Origin: Paralithodes platypus
Lineage: Eukaryota > Arthropoda > Malacostraca > Decapoda > Lithodidae
DNA: 64,000 nucleotides
NCBI GenBank assembly: GCA_032716605.1
Contig: CM064481.1
Coordinates: 21,756,811 to 21,820,810 of the forward strand
Reading direction: 5' to 3'
A program made the translations under genes and the position numbers. The notes beneath the pieces are model-generated. The model was not told the origin of the DNA. It saw only the letters and a list, made by a program, of their open reading frames with translations, and searched no databases. Below, piece by piece: positions 21,268 through 33,453 of this stretch. Position 1 is the first letter of the stretch, and each line of letters begins with the position of its first letter.

Positions 21268-21696
21268 TTAACCCTTATTGGCGGCGCTCGACTTAAGTCG
21301 TGCACCAATTTGCAGTAAGTTAGGAGCATTATTAAGGCTTTTAAAGGGTTAAAATCGAGTGCAAATGGCCGGGAGCGCAGCGAGCCAGACACCCGACTCC
21401 CAGGGCTTACCGCCGCCCATTAACTCATGTTCCCTGTGTTCTCGAGAGGCCGGCAGTGTAGCCAGTAGTGAGCATAGCTGGAAAAAATATACCGCTATAC
21501 GCTAAACTCCCATGTTCGTGGCACCACTGCAAGAGAACCACGAGTGCTACGTAGCTCATTCTGGTCTCATTTTGAAGCTTTTAGCGCCTAGTTTTTTGCT
21601 GAATACATTTCTTTTCATGCAGATACTTGATTGATCATTCAGGAGGGCCTGAATATGCCCAAATGAGCCCAAAACACCCCGCTAGACAAGGGTTAA
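21268..21696. mobile_element. piggyBac-type MITE (CCCTTATTGGCGG family)
   Basis: TTAA at 21268-21271 and 21693-21696; ends TTAACCCTTATTGGCGGCGC and TTAACCCTTGTCTAGCGGGG. Copy A of the host transposon has the empty TTAA here (CCATTTTAATGATGG near 19270), confirming the borders. Confidence 0.88.
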
Positions 21697-21943
21697 AATG
21701 GTGGTTGAAGATCAAATAATCATTCTCTGAGTCCAAAACCAACAAAGATATGATAATATGCTAACCGATTTATGTATTTAGGATAATTCTGGATATATAA
21801 TATATATAAATTAGGGGAGGCATATATCTTGTCCCAATTTTTTTTTATCTGCCGAAAGAAACACATAACACATAAGTTATACCTATAAAAATACTCAAAT
21901 TCATAAAAATGTATATGCAGTGATAGAGAATACATAACTATAT

Positions 21944-22255
21944 ATTTATTAGTGGCCCCTCCATCATTGACGAACATGCCTATTACATAAGGCACCCTCT
22001 TCAAACACTCATCCGCCGTAGTTTGAATCTACCGCGCAGAGCATTTAAAAAACTGAGGAGCCTTCATCATGAGCGCACGCGACCTCACTCATGGCTTCAG
22101 TCATAATGAATTGGGTTCTCACTACGAAAAAACTTCGTAAAAAATAAAAACAAAAAGAAAATAAGAATAACTATTCAATAAGCTTTCCATCATATCGTGG
22201 ATGTACTTGTGTGGATCTTTTGACCAGACGCTACTGCAGGCGTCATTCTTCCTTC
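21944..22255 (+). repeat. DIRS family 3 left inverted terminal repeat
   Basis: ATTTATTAGTGGCCCC ... GCGTCATTCTTCCTTC. It matches the reverse complement of 30155-30465 and also 63533-63843. Confidence 0.92.
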
Positions 22256-25200
22256 TCTGCTCTGCGCTCAGCCTGCCCGGACGTGTCTCCCCACGCTCCG
22301 CGGGTTCCGCATTTGTTGCGTCCCTAGTGAGTTTTTTCTCATTTGTTTACTCCGGGATGTATCGAGTAAGGTTAGGATATGCGTAGCAGGAGTGTCCTGG
22401 GCTAGTTGCCCCCAGTGCAGTGTATTTTGGGTCGTGTGTTTGGGGCATCTATTTCGGATGTTCCCTCGTGGTCCTGTTGTGGACAGGTGAACTTTTTCAC
22501 AGTTAGCTAGCTTTGTGATGCAGGCGGCTTTCATTACACGTTATTGCTTCCTTTTATCTTTCTGATGAGGTAGCGTATTTTTGCTGTCGTTCCCAGCGTA
22601 TGTTTCTTCACTTAGTGAAGTTTTTTCTGGGTCCCGAGTCAGTTCTTCCCTTTGCCGGAAGTGTTTGCTACAGTGGTGTGTTGGCGGTGGTTCCTGTTGT
22701 GATATAATTCAGTGCTTTTTGTTTATATTCCGACATGTTACTGTTATCCGTCTGCCTAGGCCTAGCCAGCCTCTCGTAGCTTTACCACATATACAAGGGT
22801 TATTGATTTATTTTCTAAATATGTACTACTGTGTCATGTGTGTCCTGGTTTAGTTGTGTATTGGCTAATTCCACGGACTATTTATGTGTCCTGGGTTAGT
22901 TGTGTATTGGCTAATTCCACGGACTATGTTGGGCCCGGCGTTAGTTGTGTTTTAGCTACGCCTCGGTCCGGTGTTGCGTTCAGATGGTATCTGGACGGGG
23001 TGGGTTATTTCTGGCGGGTTTTTCTCGGTTTCACCTTGATAACCCCGGCTGGTTGCCAAGTTTTGGCCACGCGTGGTTTAAAACAGGCTTGTTTTCCCGG
23101 CGAGTGGGTGTCTGTGGCTCCCCAGGACTGCGTCTCTGGGGTGCCTGTTTCAGGCTCCTTCTGATTCCCGGCGGGTTGGCTGTACCCATCTAACAGTGTT
23201 CATACGGACACGTGTTGTTTGTAGTTTTTTCGGTTTTGCAAAGCCAATATAAAACTATGCTGTAGTTGTATTTCCTCCCCGGCGATCTGTTACAAAGAAG
23301 TGGGGATAGGAACAATTGGGGTTAACTTTTAAACTTTAAATCACCCGGTGGGTGCAACCTGGAAGGGTGGGATGACCGAATTTGCAAAATTCAGTTTAGT
23401 TGACCAGACAATTGAGGGATGCATTGTGTATCGCCTCCTTCAACATATGGCGCTTTAGGGCACAATTGGGGTTAACGTTTTTTAAACTATTATTCACACC
23501 CGGCGGGTGCTCCTTGGACGGATGGGAATAACGAATTTACAATTCAGTTAGTTAACCAGACAATTGAGGGATACGTTTTGTATCGCCGCCTTCAACATAC
23601 GGCGATCTAAAAAGATACTTCGGCAGAAGTTAGATCTTGTATATTTGTCAGGCTTCCCAGTTTTTGATGTACGAGATAATTCGGGGGCCGGCGTCTTTTT
23701 TAGTTTTTTTTTTTCCATAATTTAATCTTGAAACAAACACCACCGGAAAGACTTAATCACTTATAAACGCCATGCTGGTCTTTATATATTATGTCAGAGG
23801 GTATTCATAAATCTTTTGGACAAATTAAGATATTCTGAAATCTTTTACTTAGGAAACCCCACCGCGTAGCGAGCTGTGGTCGTTGAGTATTACGTCTCGT
23901 TACCCGGCGGGTTATTTAACACTTGTGTGCGAACATGATTGGGTTAACCTTATGAGCATTAATTCCTGGAAATTTTATTTTTTCCAGAGCTGGGTCCCGG
24001 CGGGTCTATGCAGAACCTGGAGTAAGTTTCCCACCAGTCTCTGTCATGGCTACCTTTGCCCCGGTTTTTGCTTTATGCATTACGCCCTCCTGTTCAGGTA
24101 TCCCTATTTTTGTGCACACCCTTTGTATAAAATGTGTTAAAATGTCTCGTTTGGTGGGGGTTACCTTTCCGGCGTTTTTCTCGTTGCTCCGAGAACACCG
24201 TTTTTGTTTACCGAGTTTTAGTCAGGATGGCTAAAATAGGTAAGTTACCCCGACGAGTTTGGTCGCTTGAGGGCTCATCAGAAACTGCGTTTTCTGTGGT
24301 CGAGCCTGGGATCAGGCTTCCTGTGTTATTCATTGCTTTATGCATTACGCCCTCCTGTAATGTCTCGTTTGGTGTGGGTTACCTTTCCGGCGTTTTTCTC
24401 GTTGCTCCGAGAACACCGTTTTTGTTTACCGAGTTTTAGTCAGGATGGCTAAAATAGGTAAGTTACCCCGACGAGTTTGGTCGCTTGAGGGCTCATCAAA
24501 AACTGCGTTCTCTGTGGTCGAGCCTGGGATCAGGCTTCCTGTGTTATTCCCGGCGAGGGGGGCTCCACACAGTTATTTTGTTTGGTCTTTCCCTCCCGGC
24601 GACCTTTTTACAAAGAGGTCTGGGGCAGGTATAATTGGTTTGACATTGCATATAAAACCCGGCGGTTGTACCTTCGGGTGGTTATATTAACGGATTTGCG
24701 ATTCGCGATAATTTGTCAAACAATTGATTGATACAATAGGGTATCACGGCCTTCAAGACGGCGATCTATGAGGGCTTCTGGGAGAAGCCGAATTAGAGAT
24801 TAAGATAGGCTTAGACTTTTTATGGGATAAAAAGATGCCTGAATCTTACTAGTGTTTCAAGTGTAAAGGGATACTTGAAAGACTTCATCTTTAATAAAGA
24901 TATGCTTAATCTTTATGAGGATTCAGAAGTTATGCTTAATTCTTTTGAACAGGTAAAAGATATGCTGAAATCTTTAATAAACAATTGAAACAATGTTGTT
25001 TGTTTGTTTAGTCTTTCCCTCCCGGCGACCTTTTTACAAAAAAGGTCTGGGGCAGGTACAATTGGTATGACATTGCATATAAAACCCGGCGGTTGTACCT
25101 TCGGGTGGTTATATTAACTGATTTGCAATTCGCGATAATTTGCCAAACAATTGATTGATACAATAGGGTATCACGGCCTTCAAGACGGCGATCTATGAGG

Positions 25201-25843
25201 GCTTCTGGGAGAAGCCGGATTAGAGATTAGGATAGGCTTAGACTTTTTAGGGGATAAAAAGATGCCGGAATCTTACTAGTGTTTCAAGTGTAAAGGGATA
25301 CTTGAAAGACTTCATCTTTATGAGGATTCAGAAGATATGCTTAAATCTTCTGGACAGGTAAATATATCCTGAAATCTTTAATATGAAACTAAAGGAAAAC
25401 GAAAAGTAGTGGTGGAGTGCTACGGTTCGTTGACCGGCGGTTTTGTGGCACATATTTTGTACCATTTTTTGGGTGTAACCCTATGAGCATTAATCCCCGG
25501 AAATTTCCCTTTCCAGGGCGGAGTACCGGTGTTGCACCAGGTGACCAGGTAGTTCCCGGGGGCGGGGTAGTTTTCCCCCAGTCTCTGTCATGTCGGCACT
25601 TGAACCTCTCATTGCTGTATGTTCAACGCCGTTAAGATCAGGTATCCCTATATTATTTGTATTTGTTAATGAAATAATTTAATCACTGAATAATAATAAC
25701 CATATATATTTTCTATGATTATATTATGATAATATTGTGTTTATTTATAGTAATTTATTTTAATACAATTAAATATAAATTAAATTAATTAGTATACTTT
25801 ATGATTTTGCTCACCAGCTCTGCTTTCAATGTGTTAATGAGCT
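22256..25843 (+). repeat. DIRS family 3 leader with duplicated blocks and CCCGGCG modules
   Basis: 3.6 kb without a convincing gene. Direct duplications: about 22839-22883 with 22884-22927; 23276-23455 with 23460-23610 (diverged); 24134-24290 with 24356-24515; 24570-24895 with 25010-25325. The motif CCCGGCG or CCCGGTGGG recurs about every 60-400 bp (for example 23099, 23164, 23279, 23345, 23492, 23901, 23996, 24548, 24595, 24658, 25021, 25086). Blocks often carry ACAATTGGGGTTAAC or a similar AATTG...TTGA. 25640-25800 is very AT-rich. A regulatory role is inferred only. Confidence 0.6.
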
Positions 25844-27128
25844 ATGGGAGCTTTTAATTATCATAAACCTTTACAGGGCTCTCTTTCAGAGAGTATACCA
25901 AGCTCGCAAGCGAGGGACAGCCACAGCCAAGGTGTATGGCGATACTCACAGTCCTGGCAGGACAGAACACATCCCTTTGTGACTCAACTAGTGCTGACGT
26001 CCACCGGGATGCCGATGTACCATCTTCTATCCCAGTTTTAACATGGCAACATGTGGAGGTTCCGACTTCGGCGGGATCTTCCCATGATAAGCCAGACTTA
26101 ACGGATGAAGAACAACGATCTCTGGTCTCAGAGATGGAGGTTGAAGAGTCCAGTCACCTTCTAGGCGACTCTCAGGGTACTGTCGAATCTCCACGGAGTT
26201 CGTCATCAGCTAGGTATGTACCGGCGGAAGAGATTGATGGACTACTATTGAATGCACTTAATAGGTTCTTTGGCCCTACGCCGGAAACTCCTTCTGATAC
26301 GGGAGATCCCGCGATGTCGACGAATGTGCGACCTCTGGCTACATCCTTTGCTTTAGCTAAAATACCTAACCATCCGCTTGTGTCAGACCCAATTTCCAAT
26401 GTGCCAGGCACAGCAGCTCTCACTACTTCCACTGTGCGAGTCATATCAGACATATCTCCCCCTCCTTTAGACAAGGCGCCAGTCAAAAAACAGGAGCTAT
26501 GCCTCTTTTATACGGGCCTGATGAGTCAGGGGTAGCAATGTTACGGAAATGTTTTGGATGTTCATATTAAGGACATTCCAAGTTATTATAACCATGACTT
26601 ATTCTTCCCACCAAATCCCTCCAGAACGCCATTCTTGGTTCTCTCTTCCGGTTTTTGGTGCCGGCGGAGTCCCCTGCTTGGCTGCCACCCCCCAAATAAT
26701 CAATTTGGGCGAATTATAAGCTCCCTTTAGCACGCCTTCCCCAGCTTACCTAGACCGCGAGTTTAGGTTAAGAGGAAAAGCGTTTTAAACTGTTTTCGCA
26801 ATATATGGTTCCCAGCAAGTAACAAAGTCTCTGTTACGCTCTTCTCAGGCAATAGAAGCCGCGGAAGTCAGGAAAGCCATTGAACTTTCCCGGCGCTTGC
26901 TTCTCCAGACTTCCATCCAAGTCTTTAGGAGATATTCGGACGGCCTTATTAGAGGCAGTTCGAGCAAGGCAGGATCTGAGGATGTTCTTAGTGAAGAAAC
27001 TTCTTGACCGTATTGCAAGCCAAGTAGTTCTGTCTCCAGTTCTAATTCCTTCTTTGATTTCACCAGCAGTTTGGAAGACTGTTTTCAATTTGGCACAAGC
27101 ATTCAAGCAAGGTCCCCGCAAGCCCTGA
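25844..27128 (+). pseudogene. DIRS family 3 gag remnant
   Basis: The best frame is 25936-26535 (acidic, Ser/Pro-rich). After disrupted sequence, 26910-27128 codes for GDIRTALLEAVRARQDLRMF and IASQVVLSP, which match GDVKTAIYEAARARQDIRIH and IAARVLLSP of family 1 gag. Stops and frame changes between the two parts make it non-functional. Confidence 0.7.
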
Positions 27129-28340
27129 TGCCCTTGTTAGAACAAGGGATCAGGGTCTGGTGGTATCTGGGCGACTAACTGGTGGTGGCAGAAACAGAAA
27201 AGTTACGCATCAGTCATGTCTACGTTACGTTAAACCATCTCATATCTCTAGGATTCAAGGTCAACTTAGTTAAAGTCAAACCCTTGTTCCCCCACGAGTA
27301 TTTCAGGGGATAGGGCTGGTCGAGGACACAGCTTCTCTCACTCTGAGTCAGAGTATGGACACTCGAAACAGATTTCGCAAAAACTGTTTATGTTTCTCCA
27401 CAGTCTGACTACGACACAGAGACTTTGGGAATCTCTAGTCGGTTCTCTCAACGGGGTTCAGCTAACTGTGAAGTTGGGCCGGTTGTAAGTCTAACGTTTA
27501 ATCTTGGAGGGCAAATTTTTCCCACTATTACCGGCGGGGATAGTATGGCCTATCCCAACGTTATTACACAACTTACTAGCGGTTTGGGCGACGAGAGAAA
27601 TGTTGCACGCAGTCATGTCATGAACCTCTCCTCCGCCGTCGGTATGGGTGGGACATGGATGCGTCAGGCACGATAGGTTGGGGCTTTTAGTCAAACCTCG
27701 GGCATCAGGGTCAAAGGTTTTGGTCCCATTTAGAAATCTTCCACATCAATGTCAAAGACTTACTAGTCCCCTTATCTGTCCTTCAGGCTCACGGCTCTGC
27801 TTTACGGGGCAAGTCGGTGGCCTTCAGAATGGACAATCTGAATGTGGTTCACTGTATTCAGAAACAAGGGTCAATAAGATCTCGGAAGTGGCTAAACGTG
27901 TCAGAAAAGATTTTTATACTAGCCAACAGGCTGAACATTCATCTTCACGCATCTTATCTCCCAGGCGTAGCAAACGTCTGGGCAGACGCTCTGTCTCAGA
28001 GACAAAGCACATCAGTAGAATGGGCGCTCTTGCGTGTGCGGAGCATAACCATCCACAAGTGGATTTGTTTGCGTCTGAGAAGACTTGCAAACTCCCACTG
28101 TACCTCACCCGCCGGACGATAACGCCGGCGGGCGGACCTGACGCTCTGATGACGGACGAGAACAGGTTGAGTTCCATTTATCTATTTTCCGCCGCCAGAC
28201 GCGTCTCTAATGTGCCACGTAGTCAACAAACTACAGGATTAGCGAGGCGTAGTCTCGCTAATCGCGCCCCTGTGGCCGGTGCAGTGTGGTACCAGCATTT
28301 GTACACGTGGTGCCCGCACCCAGTGTCACTCCCGGTCGGG
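27129..28340 (+). pseudogene. DIRS family 3 RT/RNase H remnant lacking RT front half
   Basis: The gag end runs directly into MPLLEQGIRVWWYLGD (27129-27175), where YLGD stands for the catalytic YLDD. Motif A and everything before it are missing. RNase H pieces follow: FRMDNLNVVHCIQKQGS (27823 on), LHASYLPGVANVWADALSQ (about 27940-28000). Then the methyltransferase-like block, RRTITPAGGPDAL and LSSIYLFS. Several stops. Confidence 0.75.
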
Positions 28341-28349
28341 TTGTTCCAC

Positions 28350-29284
28350 TTAGAACACAATTGGCAACCTAGAAACCTCGCGGACTTGTTCATTATGGAC
28401 ATTCAGGAGGCCAAGTGGCTAGCACCATATCGTAGCGACGTGACCAAGATATTCACAAATCAATATACCCAGTCTACAAAGCGACAGTTTCAATCGCATT
28501 GGCAAGCTTTTATGTCTTGGATTCTTAGAACAAAACAAACTGTGCCCTCGGTGGCGTTGGTTGTTAATTATTTAATGTATCTGTTCATGCAGAAACATTT
28601 ATCTGAAATTAATTTATGAGGGCAGGTTTTAAACTCCGCCCACCTCCCCGTCAGCTCAGGCCTACATGGTCTCTGGACAAAGCATCGTAGTTATTCTCGT
28701 TCCCGTATGTACCAAAGACTGCAGATTTTACAAAAGGGCAGTATTCCTTATGGCTTTGGCTACCGGGAACAGAGTATCTGAGCTGGCGGCGATGAGCAAC
28801 ACACCTAATTGCCTCAGGTTTGATAGGCTTCATGAGTGTATTCACATTGCACCTTCCCCAGGATTCATAGCCAAGAATGAGCACAGTGAACACGTGTTTT
28901 CAGAGTTCACGGTGCCGGCGTTAAAAAGGGGAAAGGTGCACCATCTTTTTTTGCCCAGTGCAAGCTCTAACCAAATATTTAAGAGTGGCACCTCTAAATC
29001 ACCAGGGTGCTTTATGGGTCGCAAGTCCGGGTGAACGCTTGATGGAGCGTACACTGGCTTCTCTCTTGGTCGAGGACTTTAAAGAGAAGAATCCCGGCGT
29101 TGTGGGTAAGACCCACGATTTACGCAAGGGGACAGCCTCTTTACGTTTCCTTAATAATCTTTCGGTGGAAGTTATTAAGTCCACACAGTTGTGGGCCTCT
29201 AATCAGGAGTTTTTGACTCGATACCTTTCAGTAGCTCTGGACAAACCTTCCTTGCCATGTATAGCTTTACGGCAGAGGGTCTAG
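28350..29284 (+). pseudogene. DIRS family 3 tyrosine recombinase in three frames
   Basis: N-terminal domain: DIQEAKWLAPYRSDV and FTNQYTQSTKRQFQSHW (to about 28616). Catalytic part: ATGNRVSELAAM (first Arg, about 28760), KTHDLRKGTASLRF (His/Arg, about 29110) and FLTRYLSV (Tyr, about 29222). The three parts are in different frames, with a stop at 28617, so the protein is dead, but all catalytic residues are still recognisable. Confidence 0.8.
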
Positions 29285-29977
29285 GTGGCCCTTTTAGTCA
29301 CGTTTTGTTTAATTTCAAGAAAAAGGGGGGGGAGGGTGCAGTCAGTGTGACATAGGACACCCTAGACCCCTCCGGAGTATGTGTTCGGAACATACGAGCT
29401 GTGATACTGTTTGTAGGCATTGTATTATAAAATTTCTCTGTAGTATTCATTGTAGGAAATTGTGCTAAAGGCATATAGTAGTGTTACAACAATTCTTGTT
29501 GTAAGTAGCTTTGGCTGTGAAGCAATAGATTTTTGAGAAATCTCGGTAGTTGCAACTACGACTTTTACTTTTGAAGTAATTACTTCTCCATAAGTACACG
29601 AGTTCAGTACTTCTACGAATGTACAAGAATTCATTTATGTTTGGTTATATTTTTAGGAATATATCCACTAGTTAATGGGGTTTATATGTGCACATGTAAA
29701 CTTATAAGTTTTTAGTTTTCACCACTTACTTTAAGTGGGGTGCCTTCTTAACTAGCAGATCTGTGTACAGAGTCTCAGAGTTAACCCTTTTTCAAGCAGG
29801 CTTCTTTGAAGCACGCTCCTGCTTGTACCCCTTTTTGAAGATTTAGGCTGTATAAAGTTTATGCACCCGAATATCTCTTTTTTACAAAAGTAAGAATGCT
29901 ATGTGGTTGTTTGATTATCTGCTTTTCTAGAGTTATGATATGATTACGAATGTCCCCCTCCAGTCTTAGAAATCAGG
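29285..29977 (+). other. DIRS family 3 3' untranslated region, no gene
   Basis: AT-rich sequence between recombinase stop and internal complementary region. I see no RNA gene or open frame of interest. Confidence 0.55.
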
Positions 29978-30090
29978 CATGTTCGTCAATGATGGAGGGG
30001 CCACTAATAAATTATAGGTTTGACTCCTGTAAGGAGATAAAGAAAACCTAATATTTAGTAGTGGCCCCGTAATCATTGACGACTGGGGCC
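29978..30090. repeat. DIRS family 3 internal complementary region
   Basis: Tip GGGGCCACTAATAAAT, then the spacer TATAGGTTTGACTCC...AAAACCTAATA containing the small hairpin CTCC-TGTAA-GGAG, then the inverted tip ATTTAGTAGTGGCCCC. The same core ends the element at 30466-30511. Confidence 0.8.
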
Positions 30091-30154
30091 CTCCCGACCA
30101 TCCCCTTCCCATTCGTTGATGTATTCAGGATTTTGGTTTACTTGATATGTCAGT

Positions 30155-30465
30155 GAAGGAAGAATGACGCCTGCAGTAGCGTCTGGTCAAAGATCCACAC
30201 AAGTACATCCACGATATGATGGAAAGCTTATTGAATAGTTATTCTTATTTTCTTTTTGTTTTTATTTTTTACGAAGTTTTTTCGTAGTGAGAACCCAATT
30301 CATTATGACTGAAGCCATGAGTGAGGTCGCGTGCGCTCATGATGAAGGCTCCTCAGTTTTTTAAATGCTCTGCGCGGTAGATTCAAACTACGGCGGATGA
30401 GTGTTTGAAGAGGGTGCCTTATGTAATAGGCATGTTCGTCAATGATTACGGGGCCACTACTAAAT
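30155..30465 (-). repeat. DIRS family 3 right inverted terminal repeat
   Basis: Reverse complement of 21944-22255 with a few differences (311 versus 312 bp). Followed outside by the core at 30466-30511. Confidence 0.9.
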
Positions 30466-31135
30466 ATTAGGTTTTCTTTATCTCCTTACAGGAGTCAAAC
30501 CTATAATTTTGACTAGGGCTAGTTAATTTTCGAGTTATTGATTTGACAGCATTGGTTATTTTTCAAGATCAATATTTTCTAAGAGTGAATTCAATGCCTA
30601 ACGAGAACAGATCCAAAACGAATATCTGTTAAAAATCGTATATCACCCCCTCCTATGCTGATTATACAGGCCTAAAAGTATGGACTGTGCATTTTCCACT
30701 AAAACATTGGACAGGAATAAGCAGCAATAAGCAGCAATAATAAAATATTCATATAAAATAGTAGGAGCCGAAAAATGAATTAAATAAAGCCACAAATGTA
30801 CGTCCTAAGTTCTCCTCCGTCTGTCCGGACTTATCCCAGCTTTCTTGGCAATCATTTTCCATAAGAAATCACTGTATGGTGAAGTATGTTTGAAGTTTTC
30901 CATACAAGTCCGAAGTTTTCCACTTTTCAAGAATACTTCGGACATCATTTAGGGTAAGGATAGCTCTCCTATTATGGGGGATAATTTTAGGAGGCTTCCT
31001 GGATTACAGCGCACTATCACCACACATCACTTGACCTAGTTAAATCTCTATAATGTGTTAACAGTCAGGAGAAATTGTTAAAAAAACTCGAAAAATGTCC
31101 GAAATTACCTCAGTTTACAGAACTTTTCTTCCGTA

Positions 31136-31358
31136 ATTGAGTACCGCCAACTTCAGCTGGGTGGTATTCTTTGTCTTTCTTCTTTGGCGTATTTACACAC
31201 GTCAGCCAGTTCCCCTATTAACACTTTTCACTTTAAAGGTAAAATATATCATATTAAAGCATTTCCATAGGTCTTACCAGTTATTAAGTGAATATATGTG
31301 CGCGACAGACAAGATTCACCGATTCGTTGGTGCGGACAAGGTCTGAAACTTTCTAAAT
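31136..31358. repeat. Dispersed repeat, inverted partner at 54885-55140
   Basis: Shares long blocks with the reverse complement of 54885-55140 (CCGCCAACTTCAGCTGGGTG; ACCAGTTATTAAGTGAATAT; GCGCGACAGACAAGATTC). Kind of element unknown. Confidence 0.6.
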
Positions 31359-31538
31359 ACTGTATTGATAAAACCACATTACCTCCACTCAAGATGGCTG
31401 TTGGAACAGAACTGGGAGTGATCAGCCGACTTGTGTTCAATTCCATGAGTTATGAAATGCATCCTGTGGCAAACTATAGATTTTTATAAAACCATATGCG
31501 ATTTTTGCGGCCGGTCAATGAAAGTACAGTACCATTGT

Positions 31539-32080
31539 CCTGGCAGCAGCCTCCACGAACCAAGACCACCCACTAAACTACATGGCAACACACCCACAGA
31601 CACCAAGAAATATCAAAACAACACCCAGCACACGGTATCACACACAGTTATTGTCCTCTCTCCCTCCCTGCCCATCCCGAACCAACTTCCAGCACATCCA
31701 TACTCATATCTCTCGCCAATCCATCCACTCACTCACAGACAACACGCAGCTGCATGCACGACCTCCCGAAATCCATCGTTCCGAATCCTCCCTCCCTCGC
31801 GAGGACAGAGTCCACCTGGCCAGGCTGAGATGCGGACACCATCCAGCTCTCCTGAGCTATCAGAAGAGACTGGATGACTCCGTTGTCGACGCCTGCCCGG
31901 GATGTAACACAGCACCCCATAAACACATCATAGAAGACTGCATTTCACACAACCACTTACGCCACAACACAACCTACACTCAATGAGAGCTCTGTGGGAA
32001 AGCCGATCGTGGCCCTGGCCTTCCTCAGGGACTCGGGGCTGTTCGGCCAGGCAGCTTAGGGAACAACAACAACAACAACA
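31539..32080 (+). mobile_element. 2A-LINE, 5'-truncated copy 3
   Basis: Matches the last 540 bp of the 2A-LINE (from copy 1 position about 17764) and ends in (AAC)n. Flanked by an 8-bp duplication ACCATTGT (31531-31538 and 32081-32088), the mark of target-primed insertion with 5' truncation. The C-terminal coding part (RCGHHPALLSYQKRLD) is preserved but partial. At sites where copies 1 and 2 differ as G versus A, this copy mostly has A. Confidence 0.92.
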
Positions 32081-32088
32081 ACCATTGT

Positions 32089-32459
32089 TTGGCCTGACGC
32101 TACTTCTATCGCATAAATCTACCTCTTATATGTTATATTTTATATATTTCAAAGTAAGATAGGTCACCATAAGTGTATCAAGTCGAAGCCAAACACATTG
32201 TCCACTGTCACGATGTCTAGTGGTGATTTTTAATCATTACCTTGGGAAATAATGGCAATATATCGCTCAAATTCTATTAACCCCTTCAGACTCATATGAC
32301 GCAGAGGTTGCCAGATTAGCAATAAGAAATAGAATTCTCTCACTCTTATAATTACCTCTCTAAAATTAGTTTTCTGCCCACAGCTAACTCAAAGACAACT
32401 ACAGAGGTTGAAGTAACTAAACTAGAGGTTTCTAAATATCCCTGATGGTAACAAAGGCT
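32089..32459. other. No recognisable feature
   Basis: AT-rich spacer between the LINE copy and the next MITE. Nothing supported. Confidence 0.5.
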
Positions 32460-32944
32460 TTAACCCTCCAGCCCCGGCTATGTATTCCATATATATTCCA
32501 AAAACCCGGGGGTTTTGGCCGAAAAACGTCTATGCCTAGGCTACCGTATGTTTGTTATTTTGACTGCTTCCGCATTTCCGCGCATCCTCAAGCGTAGATG
32601 TGTTTCGTACCTGTAGAATGGCGTTAAGTAGAGCTCTCTAAGTCAACTGGTTCAGTTGTGATGATGATTTCATTGGAGATAACTTTGTGGCAAAAACAGC
32701 CACTTTCCACTACTTTTCGCTACTTAACAATAACATACAGGCACACGAACAAGCGACGCACTCCTTCTTGTGGTCGGAGATGCGCGGCGTCGGTCCAGCC
32801 GGCTGTTGTTTACATGCGTCGGACGGACGCCTCGCACACCAAGCTTACAGGCTTTCAAGCTGCCGGAGCCTCAGAGCCCTACCGGGTAGCGCAGGGTGGT
32901 TTTTTTATGGGTTTCTCAGAGCCCAACCAGGTCTGGAGGGTTAA
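32460..32944. mobile_element. piggyBac-type MITE (CCCTCCAGCCCCGGC family)
   Basis: TTAA at 32460-32463 and 32941-32944. Left end TTAACCCTCCAGCCCCGGCT; right end (reverse complement) TTAACCCTCCAGACCTGG. The interior is shared with 6774-7262 and 33887-34371. The ends resemble the 3' end of the autonomous piggyBac (TTAACCCTCCAACCCCGGCT), so that enzyme may mobilise it. Confidence 0.9.
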
Positions 32945-33453
32945 AGTATCCCTAATAGGCTCAAAATTGCGTCATATGTCGGAGAGGGTTAATTGTATAC
33001 TAATTGTGTAATAAATATGTGTTATATTTATTCATTGACATGCTCTTATGTAGATTGACCATTTAAGCTAGTAGTTTTCGTATATAATCGAAGAATTTAG
33101 AGGCCTGTAAGGGGGTGTTCACTAACTGTTCATCCAACCGCCCAGTCCCCCCTCAGTCAGTGGTTAAGAAATGGCCGACTTCGGTCTCCTCATATTACAA
33201 GCTTTATGGAGAATATAGCTTCAGTATCACCATTTCCACACATGATTTACAATTGTGAATAACTGAACGTCTTATATGGCGGATATGACGAGGAGCTGCT
33301 TAAAATGGCGAAAATTGGAATATATAGAGACGAATCTGATGGCCTTACAGCGACCTGTTGATAAGTATTCGAATTACGTATTATTATGTGTCATTTGTAC
33401 AAAATATGCATATGTATGCAAAGCTGAAGACTTTCTGAATCATATATAGGTGT
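32945..33453. other. No recognisable feature
   Basis: AT-rich unique-looking sequence. No ORF, RNA gene or repeat recognised. Confidence 0.5.

Larger units (their letters stand above)
21944..30511 (+). mobile_element. DIRS-like element, family 3, complete ends, coding region decayed
   Basis: Left terminal repeat (21944-22255), long leader, gag remnant, RT/RNase H remnant, recombinase, internal complementary region (29978-30090), right terminal repeat (30155-30465) and right-end core (30466-30511). It is inserted in copy B of the TA transposon, whose sequence resumes on either side with no obvious target duplication, as expected of a DIRS element. Confidence 0.88.
21031..31119 (-). mobile_element. 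TA-flanked DNA transposon, copy B, split by a DIRS element
   Basis: Two segments, 30512-31119 and 21031-21943, together match the reverse complement of copy A (13921-14363 plus 18312-19465). The left end at about 31119 is degenerate (TAAACTGAGGTAATTTCGGA). GTCCGAAG-type motifs are at about 30908 and 30944. The right end is lost at the piggyBac element (21030). Contains a MITE (21268-21696). Confidence 0.8.
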
